64,000 nt of DNA from Streptomyces sioyaensis (GTDB lineage Bacteria > Actinomycetota > Actinomycetes > Streptomycetales > Streptomycetaceae), in the NCBI RefSeq assembly GCF_004122735.1, contig NZ_SDIF01000005.1, forward strand, positions 1-64,000, written 5' to 3'. Below the pieces are notes generated by a model, which worked only from the letters and a program-made list of their open reading frames with translations, was not told the DNA's origin and searched no databases. Within the stretch, counting starts at the first letter, position 1. Each line of letters begins with the position of its first letter. The translations under genes and the position numbers were made by a program. Of this stretch, positions 54,143-63,487 are shown piece after piece.

Positions 54143-54302
54143 GCCGTGGGGGTGCGTGTCGTGTGGTTCCTTGCGGGTCCGCCGTGACCCGCACGACACG
54201 CCCTCGGTCCCGGGACACAAAACCTGGGCGCGAGCACCCCTCGGGACCCTGTACACTTTTTCTCAGCCGGTGGGGAAAAAGAACCACACAGCACCGGTCA
54301 TG

Positions 54303-54378
54303 GTGGGTATAGCTCAGCTGGTAGAGCACCTGGTTGTGGTCCAGGATGTCGCGGGTTCAAGTCCCGTTACTCACCCCA
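54303..54378 (+). tRNA. tRNA-His (anticodon GTG)
   Basis: Clover-leaf reads GTGGGTA acceptor, D arm AGCTC/GAGC, anticodon arm CTGG-TTGTGGT-CCAG with GTG at 54336-54338, T arm GCGGG-TTCAAGT-CCCGT, and TACTCAC closing. The G at 54302 is the expected G-1, discriminator C is 54375, and CCA is encoded (54376-54378). A hairpin follows at once. Confidence 0.96.
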
Positions 54379-54381
54379 CTT

Positions 54382-54412
54382 CAAGGCCCCCGACCTCAGG
54401 TCGGGGGCCTTG
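54382..54412 (+). terminator. Terminator of tRNA-His
   Basis: CAAGGCCCCCGACCT pairs with AGGTCGGGGGCCTTG (15 bp), followed by ACGTTTGT. Confidence 0.85.
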
Positions 54413-54896
54413 ACGTTTGTCGGCCCGAGGACAAGGAGCCGGAGGGCGGGTCCAGAACGTCGCCGATGGTCACCGTGGGGTTCGGGCGGGTGAGGGTGAT
54501 CTTCGCGGGGAGGGGCGCGGACGGGGCACGGGATTGCGGACGGGCGCGGAGGTGCCGAGGGGCCCGGTGCCCCAGTGGCCGCGGCGACCCGGTGGGCGCG
54601 GTGACCCGGCGACCGCGGTGGAGGAGCCTCGGAGGATGCGGCTGCCGACGGGGCGACGTGCCCCCGAAGGGGCAGTCCGGACATAGCGGACATGAGGATC
54701 TCACCGCGGCGGCAGACGGGCACCGCCCCGGTCGTCTTCCGTACGGCGGGGCGGTGCGGGGCGGGGCCGTCCGGGCCGGTGGGCCGCCCTGCGCGGCGGC
54801 GGGACGCAGCGGCGGGACGCGGCGGTAGGGGGAGTCCGCCGCGCCCCGCCGTGGGGGCGAGCGGTCCGGGCCGGCGCCCGGGCCGCCGGTGGGGGG
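54413..54896. other. GC-rich gap after tRNA-His, nothing recognised
   Basis: 484 bp of high G+C without convincing codon bias on either strand. Short frames exist but are Pro/Arg-rich and low-complexity. No integrated element, att repeat or insertion sequence was seen beside the tRNA. Confidence 0.45.
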
Positions 54897-55946
54897 TCAG
54901 CCGGTGTAGGCCCCGAAGGCCTTGGTGAAGTCCAGCGGCTTCTGGTCGATGGAGCTGCAGGTCGGCTGCGCCGAGGGGGCCGGGCCGCCCGGGCAGGGCT
55001 GGTCGCGGGTCGAGGACCACATCGACAGGCCGCCCAGGTGCTTGTCCTTGGCGAACGCCACCAGCTGCTTGGCGTCGTCGAGCCGGAAGACCTCCTGCTG
55101 GACGTCGTTGACGCCGATCATCGGGGTCACGGCCACGGCCTTCCAGGCGGCCGCGTCGCTCAGCCCGAGCGCCTTCTTGAGCTGGCCCTGGGTGGCCGTG
55201 GCGGCCTGGGTGGCGTAGGTGCCCATGTCGCCGCTGTAGGAGGCGCCGTAGTCCATCGCCATGATGTTGACGGCGGAGATCTTGACGCCGTTCTTCTTGG
55301 CGTCGGCGACCAGGTTCACCCCGTCCTGGGTCAGGCCCTCGGGCATGACCGGCAGGGTGAAGGAGACGTCCAGGCCGGGGTGGGTCTTCTGGAGCTGGGC
55401 GATGGCCTGGGCGCGGCGGGTGTTGGCGGCGGCGTCGGGCAGGGCGCCGCCCTCGATGTCGAAGTCGGCCTTGGTGAGCTTGAACTGGTCGATGACCTTG
55501 CCGTACGCGGCGGCCAACTGGTCCGCGGAGCCGCAGACCAGGGCGAGTTCGGAGCCGGTGGCGCCGCCGAAGGAGACCCGGGCGTCGCCGCCGGCCTTGC
55601 GCAGCGCGGGTATCTGCCGGGCCACCGCGTCGTTGCCGAGCTCGCCGGAGCCGCCCCACTTGGGGTCGCAGCCGCCGCCGGAGGTGATGAAGGCCAGGGT
55701 GAAGTTCTTCACCCCGGTCTTCCGCGCGGTGCCGGGCAGGTCGTAGGCGGGGGTGAGCGAGGTGTCGACGTACGGGGCGAAGCCGGCGGCGGCCTTGGCG
55801 GTGGTGCCGGCGGTCCGCGGGGCCTTGGCAGCCATGGCGCCGCCGGCGACGGCGACGGCACCGCCCGCCGCGACCACGGCGGCGGCGCCGGTCACGATCA
55901 GCTGGGTGGTGCGGCTCTTGCGCCGGCGGTGTGCCGAGGAAGTCAT
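54897..55946 (-). CDS. Secreted GH18 chitinase-type protein
   Basis: 349 residues. An N-terminal signal or anchor segment (IVTGAAAVVAAGGAVAVAGG) precedes a compact GH18 barrel with FDIEGG as the DxxDxDxE catalytic end (Glu donor), FAPYVDTSLTP at the first strand, VNIMAMDYGAS and LGGLSMWSSTRDQPC. No binding module is attached. It belongs with bacterial chitinases such as those acting on exposed chitin chains. ATG 55946 is chosen as the start before the signal segment; 28 more codons are open upstream. No dre site was seen in front. Confidence 0.85.
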   Translation of the reverse strand: MTSSAHRRRKSRTTQLIVTGAAAVVAAGGAVAVAGGAMAAKAPRTAGTTAKAAAGFAPYVDTSLTPAYDLPGTARKTGVKNFTLAFITSGGGCDPKWGGSGELGNDAVARQIPALRKAGGDARVSFGGATGSELALVCGSADQLAAAYGKVIDQFKLTKADFDIEGGALPDAAANTRRAQAIAQLQKTHPGLDVSFTLPVMPEGLTQDGVNLVADAKKNGVKISAVNIMAMDYGASYSGDMGTYATQAATATQGQLKKALGLSDAAAWKAVAVTPMIGVNDVQQEVFRLDDAKQLVAFAKDKHLGGLSMWSSTRDQPCPGGPAPSAQPTCSSIDQKPLDFTKAFGAYTG

Positions 55947-56153
55947 CTCGTGCCTGCCTGTCGTCACGTGGGGGGTGGGGTGGGGTGCACCGTGGTGCGT
56001 CCCGCACGCTAGCGGCAGGGAAACGGACAAATGTCGGTAATGGTGCGGAGGTTGGGGGACTTATGACCGCCTTAAGGAAGCGGAAGGGGGTGGTTAAGAG
56101 CCAGGGGCACATGCCCCGCCGGATGCCGGGCGCCTGCCCCGCCGGACGGGCGG

Positions 56154-57554
56154 TCAGGAGCCGGGGCGCGCGGCCCGCCGACGGCGGCCGAGGGTGCGGC
56201 GCAGCCGGTGCCCGCGCCGTCCGCCCTGGCGGGCGCGCCGGTCGTCCAGCGCCAGCCAGACCCGCACCTCGGTGCCGCCGAGGACGGAACGGCCCAGGCG
56301 GACATCGCCACCGGTGGATTCGGCCAGCCGCCGCACGATGTCCAGGCCGAGGCCGGTGGAGCCCTCCCCGCCCCCGCCGTGGCCGCGGCGCAGCGCGGCG
56401 TCCGGGTCGGCGATGCCCGGGCCGGCGTCCGAGACCAGCACGATCACCGCCTCGTCCGCGTTGTGGACGTCGACCGCGAAGGCGGTGCCCTCGGGGGTGT
56501 GCCGGAAGACGTTGCCGAGCATCGCGTCCAGGGCGGCGGCGAGTTCGGGGCGGGCGACCGGGACCCGTACGGGGCGGTCGGCACCGGCGATGCGCACGGT
56601 GCGGCCCTCGTCCTCGGCGAGCGCGGACCAGAAGCCCATCCGCTCGCGGATCACCTCGGCGGCGTCACAGCCGGCCGCGGCGGCCGTCTGCTGGGTCTGG
56701 GCCTTCTGCTCGCGGACGGTGCGGATGATCTGGTCGACCTCCCGCTCCAGCTGGGCGACGGCGGCCCGGGTCTGCTCGGCGGCCGGGGTGTCGCCGAGCG
56801 AGGCGGCGTTGAGCCGGAGCACGGTCAGCGGGGTGCGCAGCCGGTGCGAGAGATCGGCGGCCAGCTCGCGTTCGTTGGCCAGGAGTTGGACGACCTGGTC
56901 GGCCATGGAGTTGAAGGCGCTGGCCGCCAGCCGCAGTTCCGTGGGCCCGTCCTCCTGGACGCGTACGCCGAGCTTGCCCCGGCCGAGGTCGTGGGCGGCG
57001 CCGGCCAGCCGCTGCGCGGGGCGCACCATGCGGGTGCCGAGCCGGTCGGCGACCGCGACCGAGCCGATGACCAGCGCCAGGCCGACGCCGGCCAGCACCA
57101 CCCAGGAGGTGGTGACGCCGTTGGTGAGGGCCGCGTCGGGGACGAAGACCTCCACGACGGCGATCCCGGAGGCGACAGCGGTCGGCTGCAGGAGCGCGGA
57201 GCCGCCGCGGACCGGGGAGATGGAGGCCCGGCCGAGCTTCACGGCAGCCGCCACGTCCGCCTCCGCCGCGCGCCGGGCGCCGATCTCGGCGGGCCTGCCG
57301 TTCCGGCCGCTGGCCGGCACATGGACGCCGATCCGGCCGCCCGGGCCGGTCTCGGCGCTGGCGACGGCGCGTTCGAGCTGGGTGCGGTCGGTGGTGATGG
57401 CGAGGACCGGACCGATCGTGGCGGCCTGCCGCTCGGCGTTGGAGTACGCGCGGTCGCGGGCCAGTTCCTTGACGACGAGGCCGAGCGGGACGGCGAACGC
57501 GACCACGACCATGGTGGTGACCGCCAGCGCCACCTTGACCAGGGCCCATCTCAC
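56154..57554 (-). CDS. Two-component sensor histidine kinase
   Basis: 466 residues. Two membrane helices (about 8-28 and 150-169) enclose an extracytoplasmic sensor of about 120 residues. HAMP follows, then HisKA with phospho-acceptor His237 in LAADLSHRLRTPLTVLRL, and the HATPase boxes LGNVFRHTP (N), SDAGPGIAD (G1) and GSTGLGLDIV (G2). The C-terminal 25 residues are Arg-rich. The start GTG 57554 overlaps the regulator stop as GTGA, so the pair is co-translated. Signal unknown. Confidence 0.9.
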   Translation of the reverse strand: MRWALVKVALAVTTMVVVAFAVPLGLVVKELARDRAYSNAERQAATIGPVLAITTDRTQLERAVASAETGPGGRIGVHVPASGRNGRPAEIGARRAAEADVAAAVKLGRASISPVRGGSALLQPTAVASGIAVVEVFVPDAALTNGVTTSWVVLAGVGLALVIGSVAVADRLGTRMVRPAQRLAGAAHDLGRGKLGVRVQEDGPTELRLAASAFNSMADQVVQLLANERELAADLSHRLRTPLTVLRLNAASLGDTPAAEQTRAAVAQLEREVDQIIRTVREQKAQTQQTAAAAGCDAAEVIRERMGFWSALAEDEGRTVRIAGADRPVRVPVARPELAAALDAMLGNVFRHTPEGTAFAVDVHNADEAVIVLVSDAGPGIADPDAALRRGHGGGGEGSTGLGLDIVRRLAESTGGDVRLGRSVLGGTEVRVWLALDDRRARQGGRRGHRLRRTLGRRRRAARPGS

Positions 57555-58243
57555 CGCGGCGGCTCCAGCTTCACGCCGACGCCGCGCAGGGTGTGCAAGT
57601 ACCGGGGCCGCGCCGCGGTCTCCCCCAGCTTGCGGCGCAGCCAGGACAGATGGACGTCGATGGTCTGGTCGTCGCCGTAGGACTGCTGCCAGACCTCGGC
57701 GAGGAGTTCCTTGCGGGCGACGACGACACCGGGCCGCTCGGCGAGGAAAGCCAGCAGATCGAATTCCCGGCGGGTCAAGTCGAGTGCGGTGCCGTCGAGT
57801 TCGGCCTGCCGGCGCAGCGGGTCGATGGACAGGCCGCCGACCCGGATCACCCGTGAGGGCGGTTCCGCGCCGGAGGCGGTGACCCGGGAGCGGCGCAGGA
57901 CGGCCGCCATCCGCGCCGAGAGGTGCTCGACGGAGAACGGCTTGGTGAGATAGTCGTCGGCGCCGTCGTTGAGCAGCCGGACGATCTCGGCCTCGTCGTC
58001 CCGGGCTGTGGCGATGATCACGGGCACATCGGTGATCCCGCGCAGCATCTTCAGCGCCTCGCCGCCGTCCAGATCGGGCAGGCCGAGGTCGAGGACGACC
58101 ACGTCGAAGCCGACCTGTGCCACCTCGCGCAGCGCCTCCAGAGCGGTGCCGACGCTGCGCACCGCATGGGCGGCCTCGGTCAGATGCCGGATCAGCGCCG
58201 AGCGTACGAACTGGTCGTCCTCGACCACGAGCACACGTGCCAT
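57551..58243 (-). CDS. OmpR/PhoB-type response regulator
   Basis: 230 residues. Receiver domain with phospho-acceptor Asp52 in VVVLDLGLPD and Lys101 in YLTKPF, and a C-terminal winged helix (ALDLTRREFDLLAFLAERPG, YGDDQTIDVHLSWLRRKLGE) ending LHTLRGVGVKLEPPR. It is the partner of the coupled histidine kinase. ATG 58243 (product ARVLVVEDDQ) is preferred to GTG 58252. Divergent from the small secreted protein gene. Confidence 0.92.
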   Translation of the reverse strand: MARVLVVEDDQFVRSALIRHLTEAAHAVRSVGTALEALREVAQVGFDVVVLDLGLPDLDGGEALKMLRGITDVPVIIATARDDEAEIVRLLNDGADDYLTKPFSVEHLSARMAAVLRRSRVTASGAEPPSRVIRVGGLSIDPLRRQAELDGTALDLTRREFDLLAFLAERPGVVVARKELLAEVWQQSYGDDQTIDVHLSWLRRKLGETAARPRYLHTLRGVGVKLEPPR

Positions 58244-58353
58244 GGGCGGCACCGTACGCCATTCGGGGCCGGTTCCCCGCCGGGTGTTGACACCGTGACA
58301 GAGCGGTGGGCCGTGCGGCAGCGGGCTGCGTCCGCGCGGTCCGGTGGTGCAGT

Positions 58354-58923
58354 ATGAGCCGGATGCAACGAGGACTGGTTCACGCGGTGGCCTGGACGCT
58401 GGCGACCGGCGCCGCGGTGACGCTGTCGTGGTTCGGGGTGCACACCGTGCTGTCCGGCACCGCGTACGACCCGCCGCGCGCGCTGCCGCTGTCCGCCCGG
58501 GTGTCCGGGGCCGCGCCGGACGGCGACGCCTCCCCGCGGGCCTCCTCCACGCACCGCCCCAAGCCGTCCCGTTCGCCGGACCGCGGCCCGGCGCCCGCCG
58601 ACGGCACGCCCTCCGGTCCGGCGGCCCCGTCCGCCACGGGCGGCGCCCGGCCGCACCCGGACCCGTCCCCGCAGGACAGCTACCCGCAGGCCTCCGGCGG
58701 CCGGATCAAGAGCTACTCCACGGCGGGCGGCCGGGTGGTCTTCGATCTGGGCGGCCGCTCGGCCGAGTTGGTGTCGGCGACGCCCGACGCGGGCTGGCAG
58801 ATGCAGGTGTGGAAGCAGGACGGGTGGATCCGGGTCGACTTCTCCGGCAGCGCCCATACGTCGGTGTTCTGCACCTGGAACGGCCATCCGCCGACCGTGC
58901 AGATCAACACCGGCGGGGCGTAG
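58354..58923 (+). CDS. Membrane-anchored or secreted protein with proline-rich linker
   Basis: 189 residues. One hydrophobic segment (LVHAVAWTLATGAAVTLSWF, residues 8-28), then a Pro/Ser/Ala-rich spacer (50-120), then a C-terminal globular domain of about 65 residues (KSYSTAGGRVVFDLGGRSAE, WQMQVWKQDGWIRVDFSG) with one Cys. The layout suggests an extracytoplasmic domain held near the membrane. Function unknown. Because it is divergent from the two-component genes it may belong to their regulon. Confidence 0.7.
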   Translation: MSRMQRGLVHAVAWTLATGAAVTLSWFGVHTVLSGTAYDPPRALPLSARVSGAAPDGDASPRASSTHRPKPSRSPDRGPAPADGTPSGPAAPSATGGARPHPDPSPQDSYPQASGGRIKSYSTAGGRVVFDLGGRSAELVSATPDAGWQMQVWKQDGWIRVDFSGSAHTSVFCTWNGHPPTVQINTGGA

Positions 58924-58947
58924 CGGCGGGCGGCAGCGCCCGCCGCT
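58922..58947. terminator. Hairpin between convergent genes
   Basis: AGCGGCGGGC/GCCCGCCGCT, 10-bp stem with a 6-nt loop. Confidence 0.6.
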
Positions 58948-58974
58948 CTGGGCCCGCGGCCCCCGGCCCCCGGC

Positions 58975-59835
58975 TCAGTCGAAGGCGCCGGCCGGCGGGG
59001 CGGGTGATGCGAGCGCGGTGGCGTCGGTGACCGGTGCCGCGCCGCCGGTGAAGTCCAGCAGTGCCCGGCCGTGTTCGACCCGTCCGGACTGCGGATCGGT
59101 CGCCGCCCGCCGGGTCAGTTCGGCGACGGGCAGCTCCCCGTCGGCGGCCAGCAGGACGGCGTTGCCGAAGCGCCGGCCGCGCAGGACGGCCGGGTCGGCG
59201 GTCAGGCACAGCTCGGGGAAGACCGTACGGACGGTGGCGATCTGGCCGCGCAGGAACCGCAGCGGCGGCCCGTCGGCGAGGTTCGCGGCGTAGAACCCGC
59301 CGGGGCGCAGCGCCCTGCGGACCTCCGTCACGAACTCCGTGCTGGTCAGATGCGCGGGCGTGCGCGCACCGCCGAAGACGTCGGCGATGATCAGGTCCGC
59401 CCAGCCTTCGGGGATCTTCGCCAGGCCGGCGCGGGCGTCGCCGCCGCGCACCCGGATCCGCCAGCCGCTGTCCCACGGCAGCTGCCGGCGTATGAGCTGG
59501 ACCAGCGGTGCGTCGATCTCCACGACCTGCTGGGTGGACCGGGGGCGGGTCGCCGCGACATAACGGGCCAGCGTCAGTGCGCCGCCGCCGAGGTGGACGA
59601 CGCGCAGCGGTGCGCCGGGCGGGCCGGCGAGGTCCGCCAGATGCCCGAGGCGCCGCTGATAGGAGAAGTCGAGGAAGGACGGGTCGTCGAGGTCCACATG
59701 GGACTGCGGGGCCCCGTCGATCAGCAGCGTCCAGCCGCGCGGCCGGTCCCGGTCGGGCCGTAGCTCGGCGAGTCCGCCGTCCACCGTCTCCGTGACGGTC
59801 TCCGGGCCGCCGCGCCCGCGTCTGCTCTTCGCCAT
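58975..59835 (-). CDS. Spermidine synthase-like methyltransferase-fold protein
   Basis: 286 residues, Rossmann-type fold with VVHLGGGALTLARYVAATRP (nucleotide-binding Gly loop), TQQVVEIDAPLVQLIRRQLP (acidic ribose contact) and ADLIIADVFGGARTP. It resembles polyamine aminopropyltransferases, but the family also includes proteins of unknown substrate; no adjacent polyamine gene supports a specific role. ATG 59835. Single gene. Confidence 0.78.
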   Translation of the reverse strand: MAKSRRGRGGPETVTETVDGGLAELRPDRDRPRGWTLLIDGAPQSHVDLDDPSFLDFSYQRRLGHLADLAGPPGAPLRVVHLGGGALTLARYVAATRPRSTQQVVEIDAPLVQLIRRQLPWDSGWRIRVRGGDARAGLAKIPEGWADLIIADVFGGARTPAHLTSTEFVTEVRRALRPGGFYAANLADGPPLRFLRGQIATVRTVFPELCLTADPAVLRGRRFGNAVLLAADGELPVAELTRRAATDPQSGRVEHGRALLDFTGGAAPVTDATALASPAPPAGAFD

Positions 59836-60027
59836 GCCCTCCAGTATGGCCCGTGAGGTGACGCCCGAATCCGCAGGTCAGCGCAGGGGCCCGTCTCTCG
59901 CGACGCGGCCGCCTCCGGTGGTGCGGGGGCAGAGTGGCGAACCACCCACGACCGGAGCCGGAGGTGGTCCGCCAACTTGACCTCACGAACCGAGCCGGCC
60001 CGATGGTGCTCCGGACCGGCCGGCCGA

Positions 60028-60342
60028 TCAGCGGTTGATGCAGACGTTCCCGAAGGCCGGGTTCAGCAAGCCGGGCGCGTTGACGCTGTTGCCGCACACG
60101 TTGATCGGGATGTTGATCGGCACCTGGATGTTGTTACCGCTGAGGATGCCCGGGGAACCCGCGGCAAAGCCCGCAGCGGTGGCGCCGCCGAAGCCCCGGC
60201 CATCGCGACCGAAACGACCGTGGTCGTGGCGGCCGTGGTTTCCGTGGTGACCGTCCGTGCTTGCAGATGCGATGCCGGCGCCGCTGAGCACAACGGCGCA
60301 GCTGACGGTGGCAATCGCTGCGGTCGTAACAAACCGCTTCAT
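60028..60342 (-). CDS. Short chaplin with His/Gly-rich insert
   Basis: 104 residues. A signal peptide (KRFVTTAAIATVSCAVVLSG) leads to a His/Gly/Arg-rich stretch (about residues 31-52) and one chaplin domain (GSPGILSGNNIQVPINIPIN, then VCGNSVN, GLLNPAFGNVCIN) with the two cysteines spaced as in chaplins. Chaplins are secreted amyloid-like surfactants coating aerial hyphae. The His-rich insert is unlike the usual short chaplins. ATG 60342 follows AAAGGAG. Divergent from a secreted protein gene. Confidence 0.85.
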   Translation of the reverse strand: MKRFVTTAAIATVSCAVVLSGAGIASASTDGHHGNHGRHDHGRFGRDGRGFGGATAAGFAAGSPGILSGNNIQVPINIPINVCGNSVNAPGLLNPAFGNVCINR

Positions 60343-60587
60343 CCCATTCTCCTTTCAGTTCGTGAATGGGGCAACCGGTCACAACGAGCGAAATGAGTCA
60401 GGGATGCGGGCGTTCCCCCGTCCGGGAAATCGTTAGCCCTTATGGCAGTAACCAAGCGGCCCCGCGGAAGTCCGGCATTCCGCTGTTCGGGAACCCTGGC
60501 CCGGATCCGGCGTGCCTGCCGCGGTTTCCAACATGATTTCTGTCAGAGTGCTCTCCTGTTTGACTGATTGAAGTCGGAGAGGAAGAC

Positions 60588-61679
60588 ATGCGGAAGTCGA
60601 TGGACCGCACCGGGCGCGGCGTCGTATGCGCACTGGCTTCCTTGGCATTGTCGGCCGCACTGTCCTCGGCGGCCGCCGCGCCGGCCCCCAGGAAATCCGC
60701 GGGAATTCCCTTCACCGAGCGCTATCACGTCACCCAGCACGGCGGTATCGCCCGCGCGGCGAACTCCTCGGCCGTCTGCAGAGCGGCGGCCGGCCGCACG
60801 GGCGGACCGTGCGCGGCGGCCCGGCAGGACGGGGCCCGCCGAATGGGGCACCACGGGACGGCGTACCCCGACGTCGACTCCGACGCCCGCACCGACAGCT
60901 CCAGCCGCGCGACCCTGCGCCTCCCGGCCGGCTCCCGGGTCAGCTACGCCCGGCTGTACTGGGGCGGCACCCTGCGGGCCGGCACCCGCAAGGCCGCCGG
61001 GAACAACGGACGGATGCTGGTCGCCGGGCCCGGCGGCCGGTACCGGACGGTGCGCGCCGACACCGTCGCCGGCCACCGCGGCCGGGCCGCGGCCGACGGC
61101 TTCCAGGCGTCCGCGGACGTCACCGGGCTGGTGCGCAGGAGCGGTCCCGGCGCCTACACGGTGGCGCGGACCAAGGGCGCGAAGAGCCCGTCCGCGGCCG
61201 GCGGGTGGGGCGGCTGGACGCTGGTGGCCGTATACGAGAACGCAAAGGAACCGCTGCGCAGAATCGCGCTGTGGGACGGCTTCCAACAGCTGGCGGCGGA
61301 CCGTCGTGCGTTTACGGTCCGGCTCAACGGACTGCACATCCCGGTGAACTCACAGGGCCGCGCCGGCGTCGTCGCATATGACGGATACCGGGACCGCGGA
61401 AATGACGCACTCACCGTCCGGGCCGGCCGCCACCACCCGCTGAAGGTGCACGATTCCGCCAACCCGGCGAACGATGTGATGAACTCGACCATCACCGACT
61501 TCGGCCGGCCGGCTGCGCGGCGGCCCGCTTACCGGAACACCCTCGGATTTGATTCCGATGTATTCGACATCACCCCCGCACTGCGGTCCGGCGCCGATCG
61601 GCTCACATTCCGTTTCACCACCCGCAACCCGGGATATCTGCTCGGCGCGCTCTTCGTCCAGGCCGATACCAGGCACTGA
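60588..61679 (+). CDS. Secreted protein of unknown function
   Basis: 363 residues with a signal peptide (CALASLALSAALSSAAAA). The rest is beta-rich: ARLYWGGTLRAG, GGWGGWTLVAVYENAKEPLR, RIALWDGFQQLA, and NTLGFDSDVFDITPALRSGA. I recall this layout from the N-terminal part of large DUF11-type surface proteins of Streptomyces, but here it stands alone without repeats. A role in the cell surface is a guess from its position beside a chaplin and polysaccharide genes. ATG 60588 follows GGAGAGGAAG. Confidence 0.65.
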   Translation: MRKSMDRTGRGVVCALASLALSAALSSAAAAPAPRKSAGIPFTERYHVTQHGGIARAANSSAVCRAAAGRTGGPCAAARQDGARRMGHHGTAYPDVDSDARTDSSSRATLRLPAGSRVSYARLYWGGTLRAGTRKAAGNNGRMLVAGPGGRYRTVRADTVAGHRGRAAADGFQASADVTGLVRRSGPGAYTVARTKGAKSPSAAGGWGGWTLVAVYENAKEPLRRIALWDGFQQLAADRRAFTVRLNGLHIPVNSQGRAGVVAYDGYRDRGNDALTVRAGRHHPLKVHDSANPANDVMNSTITDFGRPAARRPAYRNTLGFDSDVFDITPALRSGADRLTFRFTTRNPGYLLGALFVQADTRH

Positions 61680-61844
61680 ACGGCGCGCCCGGAATTTCCC
61701 GCAGAGAGTTCTGTCGGCTCGCTAATCAGGGGAGCAGTGCGTGCTGCCGCAAGACCCGCAGTACCGAGCGCGGCCCATGACGTCGGGCGACGGCGGGGCG
61801 CGGCCCGGTGTGCCGGGCACCAGGACCAGGGAGCCGATCAGGCG

Positions 61845-63335
61845 ATGACGACGGACAGCGCGGACGCGCCCCACTCCGCCCGGGTCCGGCCCCCGGCGGC
61901 GGCCGCCGTTCCGGCCACCGCCGCGGTCCACCCGCCGCGCGGGCCGGCCCGGGAGACCCTGCCCCCGCCCCGGCCCGGCCGCGGCGTACGACAGCGGGCC
62001 GTCGCCCCGCTGCTGGCCGCCGACTGCCTGGCCACCGTCTGCACCGCGCCGGCCGTCCTCGGCACCGGCACCGCGCCGATGGCGCTCGGCCCCATGGTCC
62101 TGGGCCTGCTGCTGCTCCACTCCCGGGCCGGCCTCTACCGTCCGCATCCCGCCCCGAGCCTCCTCGGCGCGCTGCCGGTGCTGCTCGGCCGGGCCGCCGT
62201 CTGCTGGTGCGCGGTGGCCGCGGTGCTCGCCGCCGTACGTCCCGCGCAGGCGCTGCCGCCGGCCCTGCTGGTCGGTGCGGTGGCGCTGCACACCGCGCTG
62301 GTCTGCGGCGCCCGGGCCCTGGTCCACCGGGCGCGGCGGGCCGCCGCCCGCCGCCGCCCGCGGGCCACGCTGATCGTCGGCGCCGAACCGGCCGCCCGGC
62401 AGCTCGCCGGCGTGCTGCACGCCCGCCCCGGGTACGGGATGCGCCCGGTGGGCGTGGTCGTGACGGGGGCGCCGGCCGGGCCCGAGGCGCCCCCGGAACC
62501 CGCCGGACCGCCGCGGCTCACCACCCCGCAGGACATCACCCGGGCCGTCATCCGGCACACGGTGCGGGACGCGGTGTTCACCGTGCCGCCGTACGGCGAT
62601 CCGTACACCGCCGCGCTGCTGCGCCGCTTCGTCGACCAGGGCGCGGCGATCTGGCTGGCCGGTGCCGCGGCCGCCCTGGAGGGCCGCCCGCCGCCGCCGG
62701 CGTCCGGCCATCTGGGGGGCTTCGCCTGGCGGCGGCTGGAGACCGCGCCGCCGCGGCACGGCGGCGCGGGCAAGCGGGCGCTGGACCTCGTTTTGGCGGT
62801 GGTGGCCCTGGTGGTGGCGGCCCCGGTGCTGCTGGGCGGTGCGCTGGCGGTCCGGCTCGCCGACGGCCCGGGGGTGCTCTGCCGGCAGGAACGCGTCGGC
62901 CGGGGCGGCCGCGGCTTCCTGCTGCTGACGTTCCGCACCCGGCGCCCGTACGACGGGGACGCGGCGACGCCGCCCGGGGACGCGGCGGACGGCCTCCGGA
63001 CGAGCCGGGTCGGCCGGCTGCTGCGGCGTACCGGGGTGGCGGGGCTGCCGCGGTGGTGGAACGTCCTGCGCGGCGACCTGAGCCTGGTCGGGCCGTGCCC
63101 GGAAGGCCCCCGCACCGTCGAGCGGTGTACCCGGAGCTGCCCGGAGTACGGCGCCCGGCACCGGATGGCGCCGGGCCTCACGGGGCTGGCGCAGGTGCAC
63201 GGGCTGCACGGCGGCTCCCCCGTGGAGGACCGGGCCCGCTTCGACAACCTCTATATCGACAGCTGGTCGTGGGGGCAGGACGTCCGGATCATGCTGCGGG
63301 CCGTGGCCCGGCTGCCGCGGCGGGAGGGCCGATGA
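61845..63335 (+). CDS. Exopolysaccharide polyprenyl-phosphate sugar transferase
   Basis: 496 residues. Hydrophobic helices in the first 150 residues, a Rossmann-like middle part (ATLIVGAEPAARQLAGVL), then the sugar transferase domain with its membrane re-entrant helix (KRALDLVLAVVALVVAAPVL), LCRQERVGRGGRGFLLLTFR, LPRWWNVLRGDLSLVGPCPE and MAPGLTGLAQVHG. It links the first sugar phosphate to undecaprenyl phosphate. ATG 61845 follows AGGGAGCC; the frame is open 108 nt upstream. The first gene of a polysaccharide cluster. Confidence 0.88.
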   Translation: MTTDSADAPHSARVRPPAAAAVPATAAVHPPRGPARETLPPPRPGRGVRQRAVAPLLAADCLATVCTAPAVLGTGTAPMALGPMVLGLLLLHSRAGLYRPHPAPSLLGALPVLLGRAAVCWCAVAAVLAAVRPAQALPPALLVGAVALHTALVCGARALVHRARRAAARRRPRATLIVGAEPAARQLAGVLHARPGYGMRPVGVVVTGAPAGPEAPPEPAGPPRLTTPQDITRAVIRHTVRDAVFTVPPYGDPYTAALLRRFVDQGAAIWLAGAAAALEGRPPPPASGHLGGFAWRRLETAPPRHGGAGKRALDLVLAVVALVVAAPVLLGGALAVRLADGPGVLCRQERVGRGGRGFLLLTFRTRRPYDGDAATPPGDAADGLRTSRVGRLLRRTGVAGLPRWWNVLRGDLSLVGPCPEGPRTVERCTRSCPEYGARHRMAPGLTGLAQVHGLHGGSPVEDRARFDNLYIDSWSWGQDVRIMLRAVARLPRREGR

Positions 63336-63487
63336 GCACCCGCGCCGCGCACCCCCTCCGGCGGCCGCACGCCCCGCGCGCGCCGCGGCCGCCGCGCCGC
63401 CGTGCGCTGCCCGCGGGCGGCCCGGCCGGCCCGGCGGCCGCCGACCAGATCACCACCCCGGCCGCTATCCCTGGAGGCATCCGGTGA
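63332..63487 (+). CDS. Tiny Arg/Pro-rich ORF bridging two cluster genes
   Basis: 51 residues, almost only Arg, Pro, Ala and Gly. Its ATG overlaps the sugar transferase stop (ATGA) with GGGAGGG upstream, and its TGA overlaps the next GTG (GTGA). The arrangement may serve only to carry ribosomes to the glycosyltransferase. No function is claimed. Confidence 0.35.
   Translation: MSTRAAHPLRRPHAPRAPRPPRRRALPAGGPAGPAAADQITTPAAIPGGIR

Noticed and set aside
54302..54412. tRNA-His as an integration site
   Set aside because: No integrase gene, direct repeat of the tRNA 3' end or foreign DNA was seen nearby.
54396..54704. Possible small protein next to tRNA-His
   Set aside because: Pro/Arg-rich low-complexity sequence without ribosome site or codon bias.
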